A stretch of 6,762 nt of DNA, taken from the NCBI GenBank assembly GCA_016210825.1, contig JACQTM010000364.1:1-6762 (forward strand). Reading direction: 5' to 3'. Shown in pieces: positions 1-6,183 of the stretch. Each line of letters starts with the position of its first letter. Position 1 is the stretch's first letter. The notes beneath the pieces were generated by a model. It was not told where the DNA came from. It did no database searches and saw only the letters and a program-made list of their open reading frames with translations. This stretch comes from Hyphomicrobiales bacterium. Its GTDB lineage: Bacteria; Pseudomonadota; Alphaproteobacteria; Rhizobiales; Xanthobacteraceae. The translations under genes and the position numbers were made by a program.

Positions 1-2299
1 CAATATCGCCCAACGCCCAGACCGCGAGCGCATACTCGTTGGCGACAAAGCCGAGCGGCCGCAACCGTGCGCGCTCGAACCTTCGCGTCAACAGCATGCT
101 AAGCGTCTGATGGGCGAGACGCCCCTCGAACGGATAGCAGACGAAATAAAATTTTCCGCCGCGAGGAAAAGTTTCGACCAGAAGCTCGCGGCGGCCGGGC
201 AACCGCGAGCGCGCACGCTGGATGTCGAGCCACTCGCGCACCGGGGCAGGCATTTGCCGCCATTGCTCCGGTTCGGCGAGCAATGCGCGCACACGACCGG
301 CGAGATAGGTTGAGAGCGGAAACTTTCCGCCCTCGTACGACGGCACTTTCGGATCGGTCGCGTTCGATCGCGAGACGTAAATCTCGTTTTCGGCCATCGC
401 CTCATAACGCAGGATTTCGCCGGCGAAGACGAAGGTGTCGCCGGGCGTCAGCATCTCCGCGAAATATTCCTCGACCTCGCCAAGGATGCGCCCGCCACGA
501 CCAATCGCGCCGGTATGGCCGTTGCCGTGACGGCGCGAGCGCACGAGGCGGACCTTCAGCATCGTCGCCTCGACGATGGTGCCGACATTCATGCGGTATT
601 GTTGCGCGAAGCGCGGATGCGTCACGCGCCAGCGGCCATCCTTGGCGCGCCTGATTTTGGCGAAGCGTTCATAGGCCTTGAGCGCGTAGCCGCCGGTCGC
701 GACGAAATCGACCACGGCGTCGAAATCCGCGCGGGCGAGCCCGGCATAGGGCGCCGCTCGTCGCACTTCGGAAAACAGCGCATTGGCATCGAATGCCTCG
801 CCGCAGGCGCTGCCGAGCACATGCTGGGCGAGCACATCGAGTGCACCGGTGCGAAGCGGCGGGGTATCCTGCGCCTGATCAGTGATGGCATCGATTGCCG
901 CACGGCATTCCAGCACCTCGAAGCGGTTCGCCGGCACGAGAATGCCGCGCGAGGGCTCATCGAGCCGATGATTGGCGCGGCCGATTCTTTGCAGGAGCCT
1001 TGAAGCGCCCTTGGGCGCGCCGACATTGACGACGAGATCGATGTCGCCCCAATCGATACCGAGATCAAGCGAGGACGTGCACACCACCGCGCGCAAGCGG
1101 CCCTGCGCCATCGCGCTCTCGACCTTGCGGCGTTGGGCGACGTCGAGCGAGCCGTGGTGCAAGGCAATCGGGAGGTCATCATCGTTCATGGTCCACAAAT
1201 CGCGGAAAATCATCTCTGCCTGGCTGCGCGTGTTGACGAAGACGAGCGTCATCCTGTGTTGCTTAATCAATTCAAAAATCGCGCCATAGGCGTGCCGCGC
1301 CGAATGACCGGCCCAGGGTACGTCATCGTTCGGCTCGAGCATGGTGACATGCGGCGCGGCGCCCGCCTCCGCCACGATGAGATCGGCGCGCACGGCGGCG
1401 CCTTCCGGCTGGCTGACAAGATAGCGGCAGAGTTCGCCAGGCTCGGCCACCGTCGCCGACAGGCCGATGGTCTGTATGCCAGGCGCAAGCCGAAACAACC
1501 GCGCAAGGCCAAGCGACAGCAAGTCGCCGCGCTTCGAAGTGACGAGGGCATGCAATTCGTCGAGCACCACGCGCTTGAGCGCGCCAAAAAGATACGGCGC
1601 GTCGGCGGAGGCGAGCAGCAGCGCCAGTTGCTCCGGCGTCGTGAGGAGGATGTCGGGAGGGCTGCGGCGCTGTCGCGTGCGCCTCGACGTCGGCGTGTCG
1701 CCGGTGCGCGTTTCGATACGGATCGGCAGACCCATTTCGGCAACTGGCGTTTCAAGGTTGCGCGCGATGTCCACCGCGAGCGCTTTCAACGGAGAGATAT
1801 AGAGCGTGTGCAGTCCGCGGCCGCGTTTACTTTCTTCACCTCCCCCCCTGCGGGAGAGGTCGGCGCGCATTCTGACCACTCCCTCCCCCCTTGTGGGGAA
1901 GGGTTGGTGAGGGGGGTATGCAACAAGCTTTGGAGTTTCGGTCTTACTCCCCACCCGCCTCGCGGAGCTTGTCATCGGGCCGCGCTTCGCGCGGACCTGT
2001 TGGCTCGGCGATCTCCCCCGCAAGGGGGGAGGTGTCATGGCTGTCTTAAGGGGGGAGGGAGAAATTGGTCTGTGCGATTTCGCGCCGCTTCCGTGCAACT
2101 CCACAAGCGTCGGCAAAAATCCGGCGAGCGTTTTGCCGCCGCCGGTCGGCGCGATCAGCAGCGTCGAGCGGCCGGCGCGCGCCTTCTCCAATAACTGAAA
2201 TTGATGCGCGCGCGGTGTCCAGCCGCGCCCGGCGAACCAGCGGGCGAAGATATCCGGCAGAAGCGTTTTATTGTCGGCCTGATCGAGAAGAGCCACCAT
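1..2299 (-). CDS. Ligase-associated (Lhr-type) DEXH-box DNA helicase, C-terminus cut by window edge, with in-frame repeat insert
   Basis: Superfamily 2 ATP-dependent helicase of the ligase-associated DNA damage response group (Lhr core type), expected to be a 3'-5' translocase in cytoplasmic DNA repair. I translated it from ATG 2299 to the left edge: 766 residues with no stop. Motif I is APTGGGKT (50-57), Ia SPLKALA (169-175), II DELH (247-250), III SAT (281-283), IV LVFVNTR (352-358), V SLDLGIDWG (410-418) and VI QRIGRANH (437-444). Family-typical C-terminal blocks follow: YRMNVGTI (from 568), VPSYEGGKFPLSTY (652-665) and a block with HQTL and LLTRR near the left edge. Perhaps 100-140 residues are missing beyond base 1. 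Residues about 79-156 are a Pro/Arg/Ser/Gly-rich stretch encoded by a palindromic repeat (1839-2058), where relatives have only a short loop. The start is ATG followed by GTG with a weak upstream ribosome site; the methyltransferase stop lies 34 bp before it, so co-transcription is likely. Relatives often neighbour an ATP-dependent ligase, an exonuclease and the PdeM phosphoesterase; none is visible here. Confidence 0.93.
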   Translation of the reverse strand, partial: MVALLDQADNKTLLPDIFARWFAGRGWTPRAHQFQLLEKARAGRSTLLIAPTGGGKTLAGFLPTLVELHGSGAKSHRPISPSPLKTAMTPPPLRGRSPSQQVRAKRGPMTSSARRVGSKTETPKLVAYPPHQPFPTRGEGVVRMRADLSRRGGGEESKRGRGLHTLYISPLKALAVDIARNLETPVAEMGLPIRIETRTGDTPTSRRTRQRRSPPDILLTTPEQLALLLASADAPYLFGALKRVVLDELHALVTSKRGDLLSLGLARLFRLAPGIQTIGLSATVAEPGELCRYLVSQPEGAAVRADLIVAEAGAAPHVTMLEPNDDVPWAGHSARHAYGAIFELIKQHRMTLVFVNTRSQAEMIFRDLWTMNDDDLPIALHHGSLDVAQRRKVESAMAQGRLRAVVCTSSLDLGIDWGDIDLVVNVGAPKGASRLLQRIGRANHRLDEPSRGILVPANRFEVLECRAAIDAITDQAQDTPPLRTGALDVLAQHVLGSACGEAFDANALFSEVRRAAPYAGLARADFDAVVDFVATGGYALKAYERFAKIRRAKDGRWRVTHPRFAQQYRMNVGTIVEATMLKVRLVRSRRHGNGHTGAIGRGGRILGEVEEYFAEMLTPGDTFVFAGEILRYEAMAENEIYVSRSNATDPKVPSYEGGKFPLSTYLAGRVRALLAEPEQWRQMPAPVREWLDIQRARSRLPGRRELLVETFPRGGKFYFVCYPFEGRLAHQTLSMLLTRRFERARLRPLGFVANEYALAVWALGDI
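1839..2058. repeat. Composite GC-rich palindromic (REP/RIME-like) element inserted inside the helicase gene
   Basis: A block with base composition and structure unlike the surrounding coding DNA. It begins CCTCCCCCC (1839-1847) and ends with the inverse GGGGGGAGG (2050-2058), giving 9-bp terminal inverted repeats. Inside are four hairpin units: CTCCC/GGGAG (1840-1844/1852-1856), CCCC-TTGT-GGGG (1887-1898, extended by CCCT/AGGG at 1881-1884/1900-1903), CCGCGC-TTC-GCGCGG (1980-1994) and CCCCC-GCAA-GGGGG (2015-2028). Similar C-run/G-run mosaics are scattered between genes in Hyphomicrobiales genomes. The exact family and boundaries are my inference; no clear target duplication was found. No transposase is encoded, so it would be a passive (non-autonomous) element. 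It is open in the helicase frame. Confidence 0.8.
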
Positions 2300-2333
2300 C
2301 TAGACCTAGCGCGCGCGATTGGCGGGGTCGAGA

Positions 2334-3278
2334 CTATCTATGCGATGCCACGACTACGAGCCCCGGAACCGGATCGCCCTTTTCCGTACGCGTCGACGTC
2401 TTATCCATCGAGATAACGCGCAAGCCGGCGCCCGCCAGCGCCGCGCGCGCATGCGCCATGTCATGGGCATAACGTAGCGTCTCGCGCAGCATCACGCCGG
2501 CACCCTCATGGGTTTCGGTGGTGAAGGCGAAAAACCCGCCCGGCGCCAGCACACGGGCGGCTGCGGCGACGATCGCGGCCAGGTTATTGAAATAAACCAG
2601 CACGTCGGCGGCAACGATGAGGTTATGCAATGCGCCGGCGTCGCGCTCGGCGGCAAGATGCGCCAGAATGTCAGCGAAGATCAATCGATCATAGAGACCC
2701 TTGGCGCGCGCCTTCGCCGTCATGCCGGGAGAAATATCAACGCCGATGAGCCAATCGACGTGCGGACGGAACGCTGCGCCCGCGAGCCCGGTGCCGCAGC
2801 CGAGATCGAGCATCGAGCCGAAACGCATTCGCTGGCCGCCGTTGCGGCATGCCGCCTCCACGGCGACGAGCAGCAATTGCGGCGCGCGATAATTCAGGCC
2901 CTCGGTCAACGCCTTGTCGAACTCTGACGCATATTGATCGAACAGGGCGCGCATAAAAGCAGCCGGCACCTCCGGTATTGCATTGCCGCCGGCGTTGAGC
3001 CGCGCCAGATGCAAGCTGGCGCCGTGGTGGTCGTCGGGATCGATTTGCAGCGCCCGGCCGAATGCCGCGGCGGCGCCCGCGTGGTCGCCGCGCCTTTTGC
3101 GGATTTCACCGAGCGCAAACCAAGCCGACGCGAAACCGGGCGCGAGCTCAAGCGCCTGATCGAGCAGGTCGGCGGCTGCATCGAAATCGCCCGCCTCCTC
3201 GCGCGCCTTGGCCCAAGCGAAGCGCCGGTCGGCGATCAAGTCGCCGGATGAAAGAAAATGCGCTGGAAACGCTGCCAC
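2334..3278 (-). CDS. TPR-containing class I SAM-dependent methyltransferase (COG4976-like)
   Basis: Predicted cytoplasmic methyltransferase of 314 residues; substrate unknown. The N-terminal third (about 20-95) is alpha-helical with TPR-like repeats: 'AGDFDAAADLLDQALELAPG' followed by a second copy around 'GDHAGAAAAFGRALQIDP'. A linker with FDQYASEFDKAL (113-124) is characteristic of this TPR-methyltransferase group. The Rossmann domain follows, with SAM motif I LDLGCGTGL (157-165), acidic motif II in GVDISPGM (D181), and a later LAPGGFFAFTTE strand. The start is GTG at 3278. It is supported by the family-like N-terminus FLSSGDLIADRRFAWA, but the GAGG ribosome-site candidate is about 13 bases upstream, so the exact start is uncertain. 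It is followed after 34 bp by the DEXH helicase in the same direction, suggesting an operon. The TPRs may bind a protein substrate; that is a guess. Confidence 0.9.
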   Translation of the reverse strand: MAAFPAHFLSSGDLIADRRFAWAKAREEAGDFDAAADLLDQALELAPGFASAWFALGEIRKRRGDHAGAAAAFGRALQIDPDDHHGASLHLARLNAGGNAIPEVPAAFMRALFDQYASEFDKALTEGLNYRAPQLLLVAVEAACRNGGQRMRFGSMLDLGCGTGLAGAAFRPHVDWLIGVDISPGMTAKARAKGLYDRLIFADILAHLAAERDAGALHNLIVAADVLVYFNNLAAIVAAAARVLAPGGFFAFTTETHEGAGVMLRETLRYAHDMAHARAALAGAGLRVISMDKTSTRTEKGDPVPGLVVVASHR

Positions 3279-3380
3279 TTGAACACCCGCACCTCGTCAA
3301 ACCGCATACGCGACATATCTAGGAAAGCGCATGGCCTCCCCATGATGGGCCGGGCCAAATATAGTGGCGACATCGCCGAC

Positions 3381-3384
3381 GGAG
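3381..3384 (+). promoter_or_regulatory. Ribosome binding site fixing the start of the small membrane protein
   Basis: GGAG lies six bases before ATG 3391. An in-frame ATG at 3364 has no comparable site and would add nine residues (MATSPTENQ), so 3391 is preferred. A TATAGT hexamer at 3360-3365 could be the -10 box, which also places the upstream ATG at or before the transcript start. No good -35 box was found. Confidence 0.7.
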
Positions 3385-3390
3385 AATCAG

Positions 3391-3666
3391 ATGGCCAACG
3401 ATACTGTAACGCGCGTCTTCGGCGGCTCGCCGCTCGCGGTCGCATTCCGTCTGATCCTGCTGTCGATCCTTGTCGGCGTCATTCTCTCCGCTATCGGCCT
3501 CGATCCGTTCAATATCTGGCGCAGCATCGAGCGGCTCGTCCTCGCCGTCTGGGATATGGGCTTCGATGCGGTACGCTGGCTGTGGGGCTATTTCCTGCTC
3601 GGCGCCGTGATCGTAATTCCGATCTGGCTGATCGTGCGCCTCGTCAACGCGCCACGTGGGCGATAA
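3391..3666 (+). CDS. Small two-helix membrane protein, DUF6460-like
   Basis: A 91-residue inner-membrane protein of unknown function. It starts MANDTVTRVFGGSPLAVAF, has one hydrophobic helix at about residues 15-37 (ending ILSAIGL), a middle amphipathic stretch with 'DPFNIWRSIERLV' and 'MGFDAVRWLW', and a second helix at about 64-87 (YFLLGAVIVIPIWLIVRL) followed by a short basic tail. The pattern GGSPL plus GFDAV plus YFLLGAVIV..PIWL matches my memory of the DUF6460 family of Hyphomicrobiales; I cannot run a domain search. It is transcribed away from the methyltransferase. Its TAA stop is one base from the pyrD stop on the opposite strand, so the two transcripts must overlap in their 3' ends. 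Confidence 0.85.
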   Translation: MANDTVTRVFGGSPLAVAFRLILLSILVGVILSAIGLDPFNIWRSIERLVLAVWDMGFDAVRWLWGYFLLGAVIVIPIWLIVRLVNAPRGR

Positions 3667-3667
3667 T

Positions 3668-4774
3668 TCAACCAGGCCACGGCTCCGCCGTCATCGCGGC
3701 CGCGTCGGCACCAACAAGCTCGTCGAGTTTCTCGTGCTCGCCGCACTGCAACGCGTTGAGCAATTCGGTTTTTATCTCATCGAGCAGGCCAAGGCCACGA
3801 AACACGAGGCCGGTGTAAAGCTGCACCAGCGTCGCGCCGGATTTTAATTTTTCCAGCGCCGCGCGGCCGCTATCGATACCGCCCACGCCGATTAGCGCGA
3901 ATGCGCCTTCGGCGCGCACGAAGGTTTCCGCCAGCATCCGCGTCGAGAGCGCAAACAATGGCCGCCCTGAAAGGCCGCCCTGCTCCTTTGCCTTATCCCG
4001 CTCGCGCAAATGCGCGGGCCGGCTCACCGTCGTATTGCCGACGATCATGCCGTCGACTTTGCGCGCGCGCGCAACGCCGACGATATCGTCGAGTTCGCCG
4101 AGCGCGAGATCCGGCGCGATCTTGAGCAGCACCGGCGTGGGGCCCGCGTTACGGCTGACGCGGTCGCGCGCCTCGATCACGCGCGCCAACAGGCCGTCGA
4201 GCGCTTTGGCCTCCTGCAAATCGCGCAGGCCCGGTGTGTTAGGCGAGGAGACATTGACCGTGACATAGCTTGCCACCGGCGCGAAGGCTTCGATCAGCCG
4301 GATGTAATCGGCGACGCGATCGGCGCTGTCGCGGTTGGCGCCGATATTGACGCCAACGATACCGCCTTCGTTCGCGCGCGCCGCAAGCCGCCGCAATACC
4401 ATCGCCGCGCCATCGTTATTGAAGCCGAGCCGGTTAATCACCGCCTTGTCCGCTTCGAGGCGGAACAGCCGCGGGCGCGGATTACCGGACTGCGGCATCG
4501 GCGTCACCGTGCCGATTTCGACGAAGCCGAAGCCGAGCCGGAGCAGCGCATCCGGTGCCTCGCCATTTTTGTCGAGACCAGGCGCCACGCCGATCGGATT
4601 CTTGAAATTCAATCCGAAGGCGCGCACGGCAAGCCGCGAATCATCTTCCGCCGCGCGCGGCAAGAGCGGGAATTTGGGCGCGAATTTCAGAGCCTTGATG
4701 GCAAGAAAATGGGCGTCTTCCGGATCAAGTACCCGCAGGAGGGGCTGGGCCAGACTGTCGAAAAGGCCGATCAC
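3668..4774 (-). CDS. pyrD: Dihydroorotate dehydrogenase (quinone), class 2
   Basis: Oxidises dihydroorotate to orotate, the fourth step of pyrimidine synthesis, passing electrons through FMN to the membrane quinone pool (EC 1.3.5.2). At 368 residues it has class 2 length. The N-terminal 40 residues (LFDSLAQPLLRVLDPEDAHF) form the amphipathic helices that contact the membrane and quinone. The FMN/orotate barrel then shows NPIGVAPGLDKNGE (59-72), INRLGFNNDGA (113-123), GVNIGANRDS (141-150) and the catalytic loop NVSSPNTPGLR (174-184), in which S177 matches the catalytic serine of class 2 enzymes. KIAPDL, NTTVSRP, GGLSGRPLF, GVGGIDSG and LVQLYTGLVFRG complete the substrate and FMN-phosphate sites. 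The start is GTG 4774 with GGAG at 4784-4781, six bases away, and no competing ATG. It is monocistronic here: convergent with a small membrane protein and divergent from an S24 regulator, with which it may share control. Confidence 0.97.
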   Translation of the reverse strand: MIGLFDSLAQPLLRVLDPEDAHFLAIKALKFAPKFPLLPRAAEDDSRLAVRAFGLNFKNPIGVAPGLDKNGEAPDALLRLGFGFVEIGTVTPMPQSGNPRPRLFRLEADKAVINRLGFNNDGAAMVLRRLAARANEGGIVGVNIGANRDSADRVADYIRLIEAFAPVASYVTVNVSSPNTPGLRDLQEAKALDGLLARVIEARDRVSRNAGPTPVLLKIAPDLALGELDDIVGVARARKVDGMIVGNTTVSRPAHLRERDKAKEQGGLSGRPLFALSTRMLAETFVRAEGAFALIGVGGIDSGRAALEKLKSGATLVQLYTGLVFRGLGLLDEIKTELLNALQCGEHEKLDELVGADAAAMTAEPWPG

Positions 4775-4858
4775 AAAGGGCTCCGAATGACGTTGACCCT
4801 ATAACGGCGCGAATAGCAGCCATCAAGGCAAACGGACCGCCGGGCGCCGAGATGGCGC

Positions 4859-4885
4859 TGGACAGCAACCAAAAAAGGTTATAAT
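4859..4885 (+). promoter_or_regulatory. Candidate sigma-70 promoter for the S24 regulator
   Basis: A perfect TATAAT lies at 4880-4885, preceded by TGGACA (4859-4864, five of six matches to TTGACA). The 15-bp spacer is shorter than ideal. The AT-rich patch 4871-4916 stands out in a GC-rich region, which supports promoter or operator function. The leader to ATG 4966 would be about 75 bases. On the opposite strand, TATTAT at 4904-4899 could serve pyrD, but no good -35 box was found for it. Confidence 0.45.
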
Positions 4886-4888
4886 TCC

Positions 4889-4900
4889 TATCCTTGGATA
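4889..4900. promoter_or_regulatory. Candidate operator palindrome between pyrD and the S24 regulator
   Basis: TATCC-TT-GGATA is a perfect 5+2+5 inverted repeat starting four bases after the TATAAT box, that is, over the expected transcription start of the regulator. LexA/CI-like proteins bind such dyads and commonly repress their own gene. There is no direct proof of binding. A related GGGATAT occurs at 4912-4918, which might be a second half site. Confidence 0.35.
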
Positions 4901-4965
4901 ATAGTCTTAATGGGATATCGCAAAGGCCGGGCGCGCGCGTCGACCTTCGCTAAGGCGCAATCTTC

Positions 4966-5604
4966 ATGGCCGCCATGCTCACCCACGCCCAGATCTGGAA
5001 CGCGCTCGATCGTCTCGCGGCGCGCGCCGGCCTTTCCCCTTCCGCGCTTGCCAAGCGCGCGGGGCTCGACCCCACCACCTTCAACAAATCCAAGCGTGTA
5101 ACGCCGGACGGGCGGGCGCGCTGGCCGTCCACTGAATCGGTCGCCAAGGCGCTTGCCGCGACGGGTACGCATATTGAAGCCTTCATGAAGCTGATCACCG
5201 ACAACGCCGCCGCCGCCGCGCAAGCGGTGCCGCTGATCGGCTTCGCCGAAGCAGGTGCCGGCGGCTATTTCGACGACGGCGGTTTCCCGGTCGGCAAGGG
5301 CTGGGACGAGATTGCCTTCCCCGCCGTCAATGACGAGCATGCCTATGCGCTGGAGATTTCCGGCAGCTCCATGGAGCCCGCCTATCGCAAGGGCGACGTC
5401 ATCGTCGTCTCACCGGCGGCGCCGATCCGCCGCGGCGACCGCGTCGTGGTGAAGACCAAGAAGGGCGAGGTGATGGTCAAGCAATTGACGCGGCGAACTT
5501 CGAAGACGATCGAGCTGCAATCGCTCAATGCCGACCACCCGGACCGGACATTGCCGACAAGCAATGTGCTGTGGATCGCGCGCATCGTCTGGGCGAGCCA
5601 GTAG
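4966..5604 (+). CDS. LexA/CI-like transcription regulator: N-terminal HTH plus peptidase S24 domain
   Basis: A 212-residue cytoplasmic regulator. Residues about 7-65 form a helix-turn-helix of the XRE/S24-regulator kind (ALDRLAARAGLSPSALAKRA, then DPTTFNKSKR). A short Ala-rich linker (81-87) leads to the S24 fold from VPLIGFAEAGAGGYF (88-102). SGSSMEP places the catalytic serine at S135, and GEVMVKQL places the catalytic lysine at K172; the 37-residue spacing equals LexA S119-K156. Ala-Gly pairs at 96-97 and 98-99 are where LexA-type self-cleavage would occur, so RecA-stimulated autoproteolysis is possible but unproven. ATG 4966 has AAGG ten bases upstream; ATG 4975 is an alternative start. 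The HTH sequence is not that of canonical LexA, and no phage genes are nearby, so this is probably a chromosomal S24 regulator that may control itself or pyrD. The target is unknown. Confidence 0.93.
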   Translation: MAAMLTHAQIWNALDRLAARAGLSPSALAKRAGLDPTTFNKSKRVTPDGRARWPSTESVAKALAATGTHIEAFMKLITDNAAAAAQAVPLIGFAEAGAGGYFDDGGFPVGKGWDEIAFPAVNDEHAYALEISGSSMEPAYRKGDVIVVSPAAPIRRGDRVVVKTKKGEVMVKQLTRRTSKTIELQSLNADHPDRTLPTSNVLWIARIVWASQ

Positions 5605-5654
5605 CTATCACTCGCCCGCTCTAATTGTCGTAAAAGTAGCGACCGCATACCGCT

Positions 5655-5711
5655 CCTTCCCGCGCAAGCGGGAAACCAGAATTGCACTAACCCGCTACGC
5701 GGTAGGGAAGG
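5655..5711. repeat. REP-like palindromic element in a convergent intergenic gap
   Basis: The 121-bp gap between the convergent S24 regulator and GFA genes contains nested inverted repeats. A perfect hairpin TTCCCGC-GCAA-GCGGGAA lies at 5657-5674, a smaller CCGC-TAC-GCGG at 5692-5702, and an outer pair CCTTCCC (5655-5661) / GGGAAGG (5705-5711) encloses both. Read on the minus strand it encodes the 'FPACAG' peptide often seen when rhizobial-type repeats are mistranslated. There is no T-run after the hairpin, so it is not a classical intrinsic terminator, although it could still protect or end both transcripts. Confidence 0.7.
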
Positions 5712-5725
5712 TGATCGCTGGCAAT

Positions 5726-6151
5726 TCAAGCCCGACCTTCCGGATTTTTGGGAGAGCCCGGAAGCTTGGGGTCGATCGTCGTCCACGCGACCCTTGATTG
5801 CATCCAGTTCTGACGCCTCGGCTGAACGAGATGTGGGTCATCAAGCGTCCCAGCTTTTACGTACAGGACTTCGGGGTGTACGGGGGATACCGTATACAGG
5901 GGCGATCCACACTCAGGGCAGAAGTACCTGGTCAAGGGATTGCCGCTGTCAGCTTGCTTGGTAAACCCTCTGGGGCTTCCAGCAATGATTCGGAAGCTGC
6001 GAGCTTGAACCTGAACAGCGATGTTGATGCTCCCGGTGCATCTTCGACAGTCTTCGCAGTGGCAATAGTGCGCCGGCCCGAAGTTGCCCTCACATTGATA
6101 TCGCACGTTTCCGCATAGACACCGGCCCATCGCACGTTTGTCTTCGCCCAT
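5726..6151 (-). CDS. GFA-family (CENP-V/GFA domain) zinc-binding protein
   Basis: A 141-residue cytoplasmic protein with the glutathione-dependent formaldehyde-activating (GFA) fold. The first member was proposed to form S-hydroxymethylglutathione, but most members have no proven reaction, so no substrate is assigned. Visible ligands: GRCLCGNVRY (C11, C13) with FCPECGSPLY (C78, C81) for the structural zinc, and YCHCEDCRR (C30, C32, C35) for the second, labile zinc. VKAGTLDDP near the C-terminus is also family-typical, so the gene looks intact. ATG 6151 is chosen because GGGAG sits six bases upstream and the domain begins eight residues later; the in-frame ATG at 6217 would add 22 unrelated residues. 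GC is lower than in neighbours (about 58% over 5881-6000 against 69% over 4141-4260 in pyrD, counted by hand), and REP-like repeats lie on both sides. Both fit acquisition by transfer, without proving it. Confidence 0.92.
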   Translation of the reverse strand: MGEDKRAMGRCLCGNVRYQCEGNFGPAHYCHCEDCRRCTGSINIAVQVQARSFRIIAGSPRGFTKQADSGNPLTRYFCPECGSPLYTVSPVHPEVLYVKAGTLDDPHLVQPRRQNWMQSRVAWTTIDPKLPGSPKNPEGRA

Positions 6152-6157
6152 TCGGTG

Positions 6158-6162
6158 CTCCC
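6158..6162 (-). promoter_or_regulatory. Ribosome binding site fixing the GFA protein start
   Basis: GGGAG on the minus strand (6162 to 6158) lies six bases before ATG 6151. This decides for the 141-residue product over a longer reading from 6217, whose extra residues do not belong to the domain. Confidence 0.75.
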
Positions 6163-6183
6163 AAGATCGCAATTTTGCGGAAT

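Noticed and set aside
1839..2058. CRISPR array or tandem repeat
   Set aside because: The C-run/G-run units are unequal, not evenly spaced and are inverted pairs with no unique spacers of constant length.
1133..2194. Long open frame of 353 residues on the plus strand
   Set aside because: It is antisense to the helicase, whose minus-strand frame has every SF2 motif. The plus-strand product is Arg/Ala-rich with no recognisable domain, as expected from GC-rich opposite-strand frames.
1..2299. Helicase as a pseudogene broken by the repeat
   Set aside because: A codon-by-codon reading from 2299 through the repeat to about position 781 showed no stop or frameshift, and the remaining translation to base 1 is family-like. 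The part beyond base 1 cannot be judged.
3339..3349. CCCAT-G-ATGGG palindrome between the methyltransferase and the small membrane protein
   Set aside because: It is only five base pairs and GC-rich, easily due to chance, with no second copy nearby.
4010..4804. Plus-strand open frame of 264 residues
   Set aside because: It lies opposite pyrD, which is unmistakable by motifs. The antisense product is a low-complexity Arg/Ala/Asp shadow.
5605..5654. Intrinsic terminator after the S24 regulator
   Set aside because: The nearest strong hairpin (5657-5674) is followed by ACCAGAATTG, without a T-run, and belongs to a REP-like repeat.
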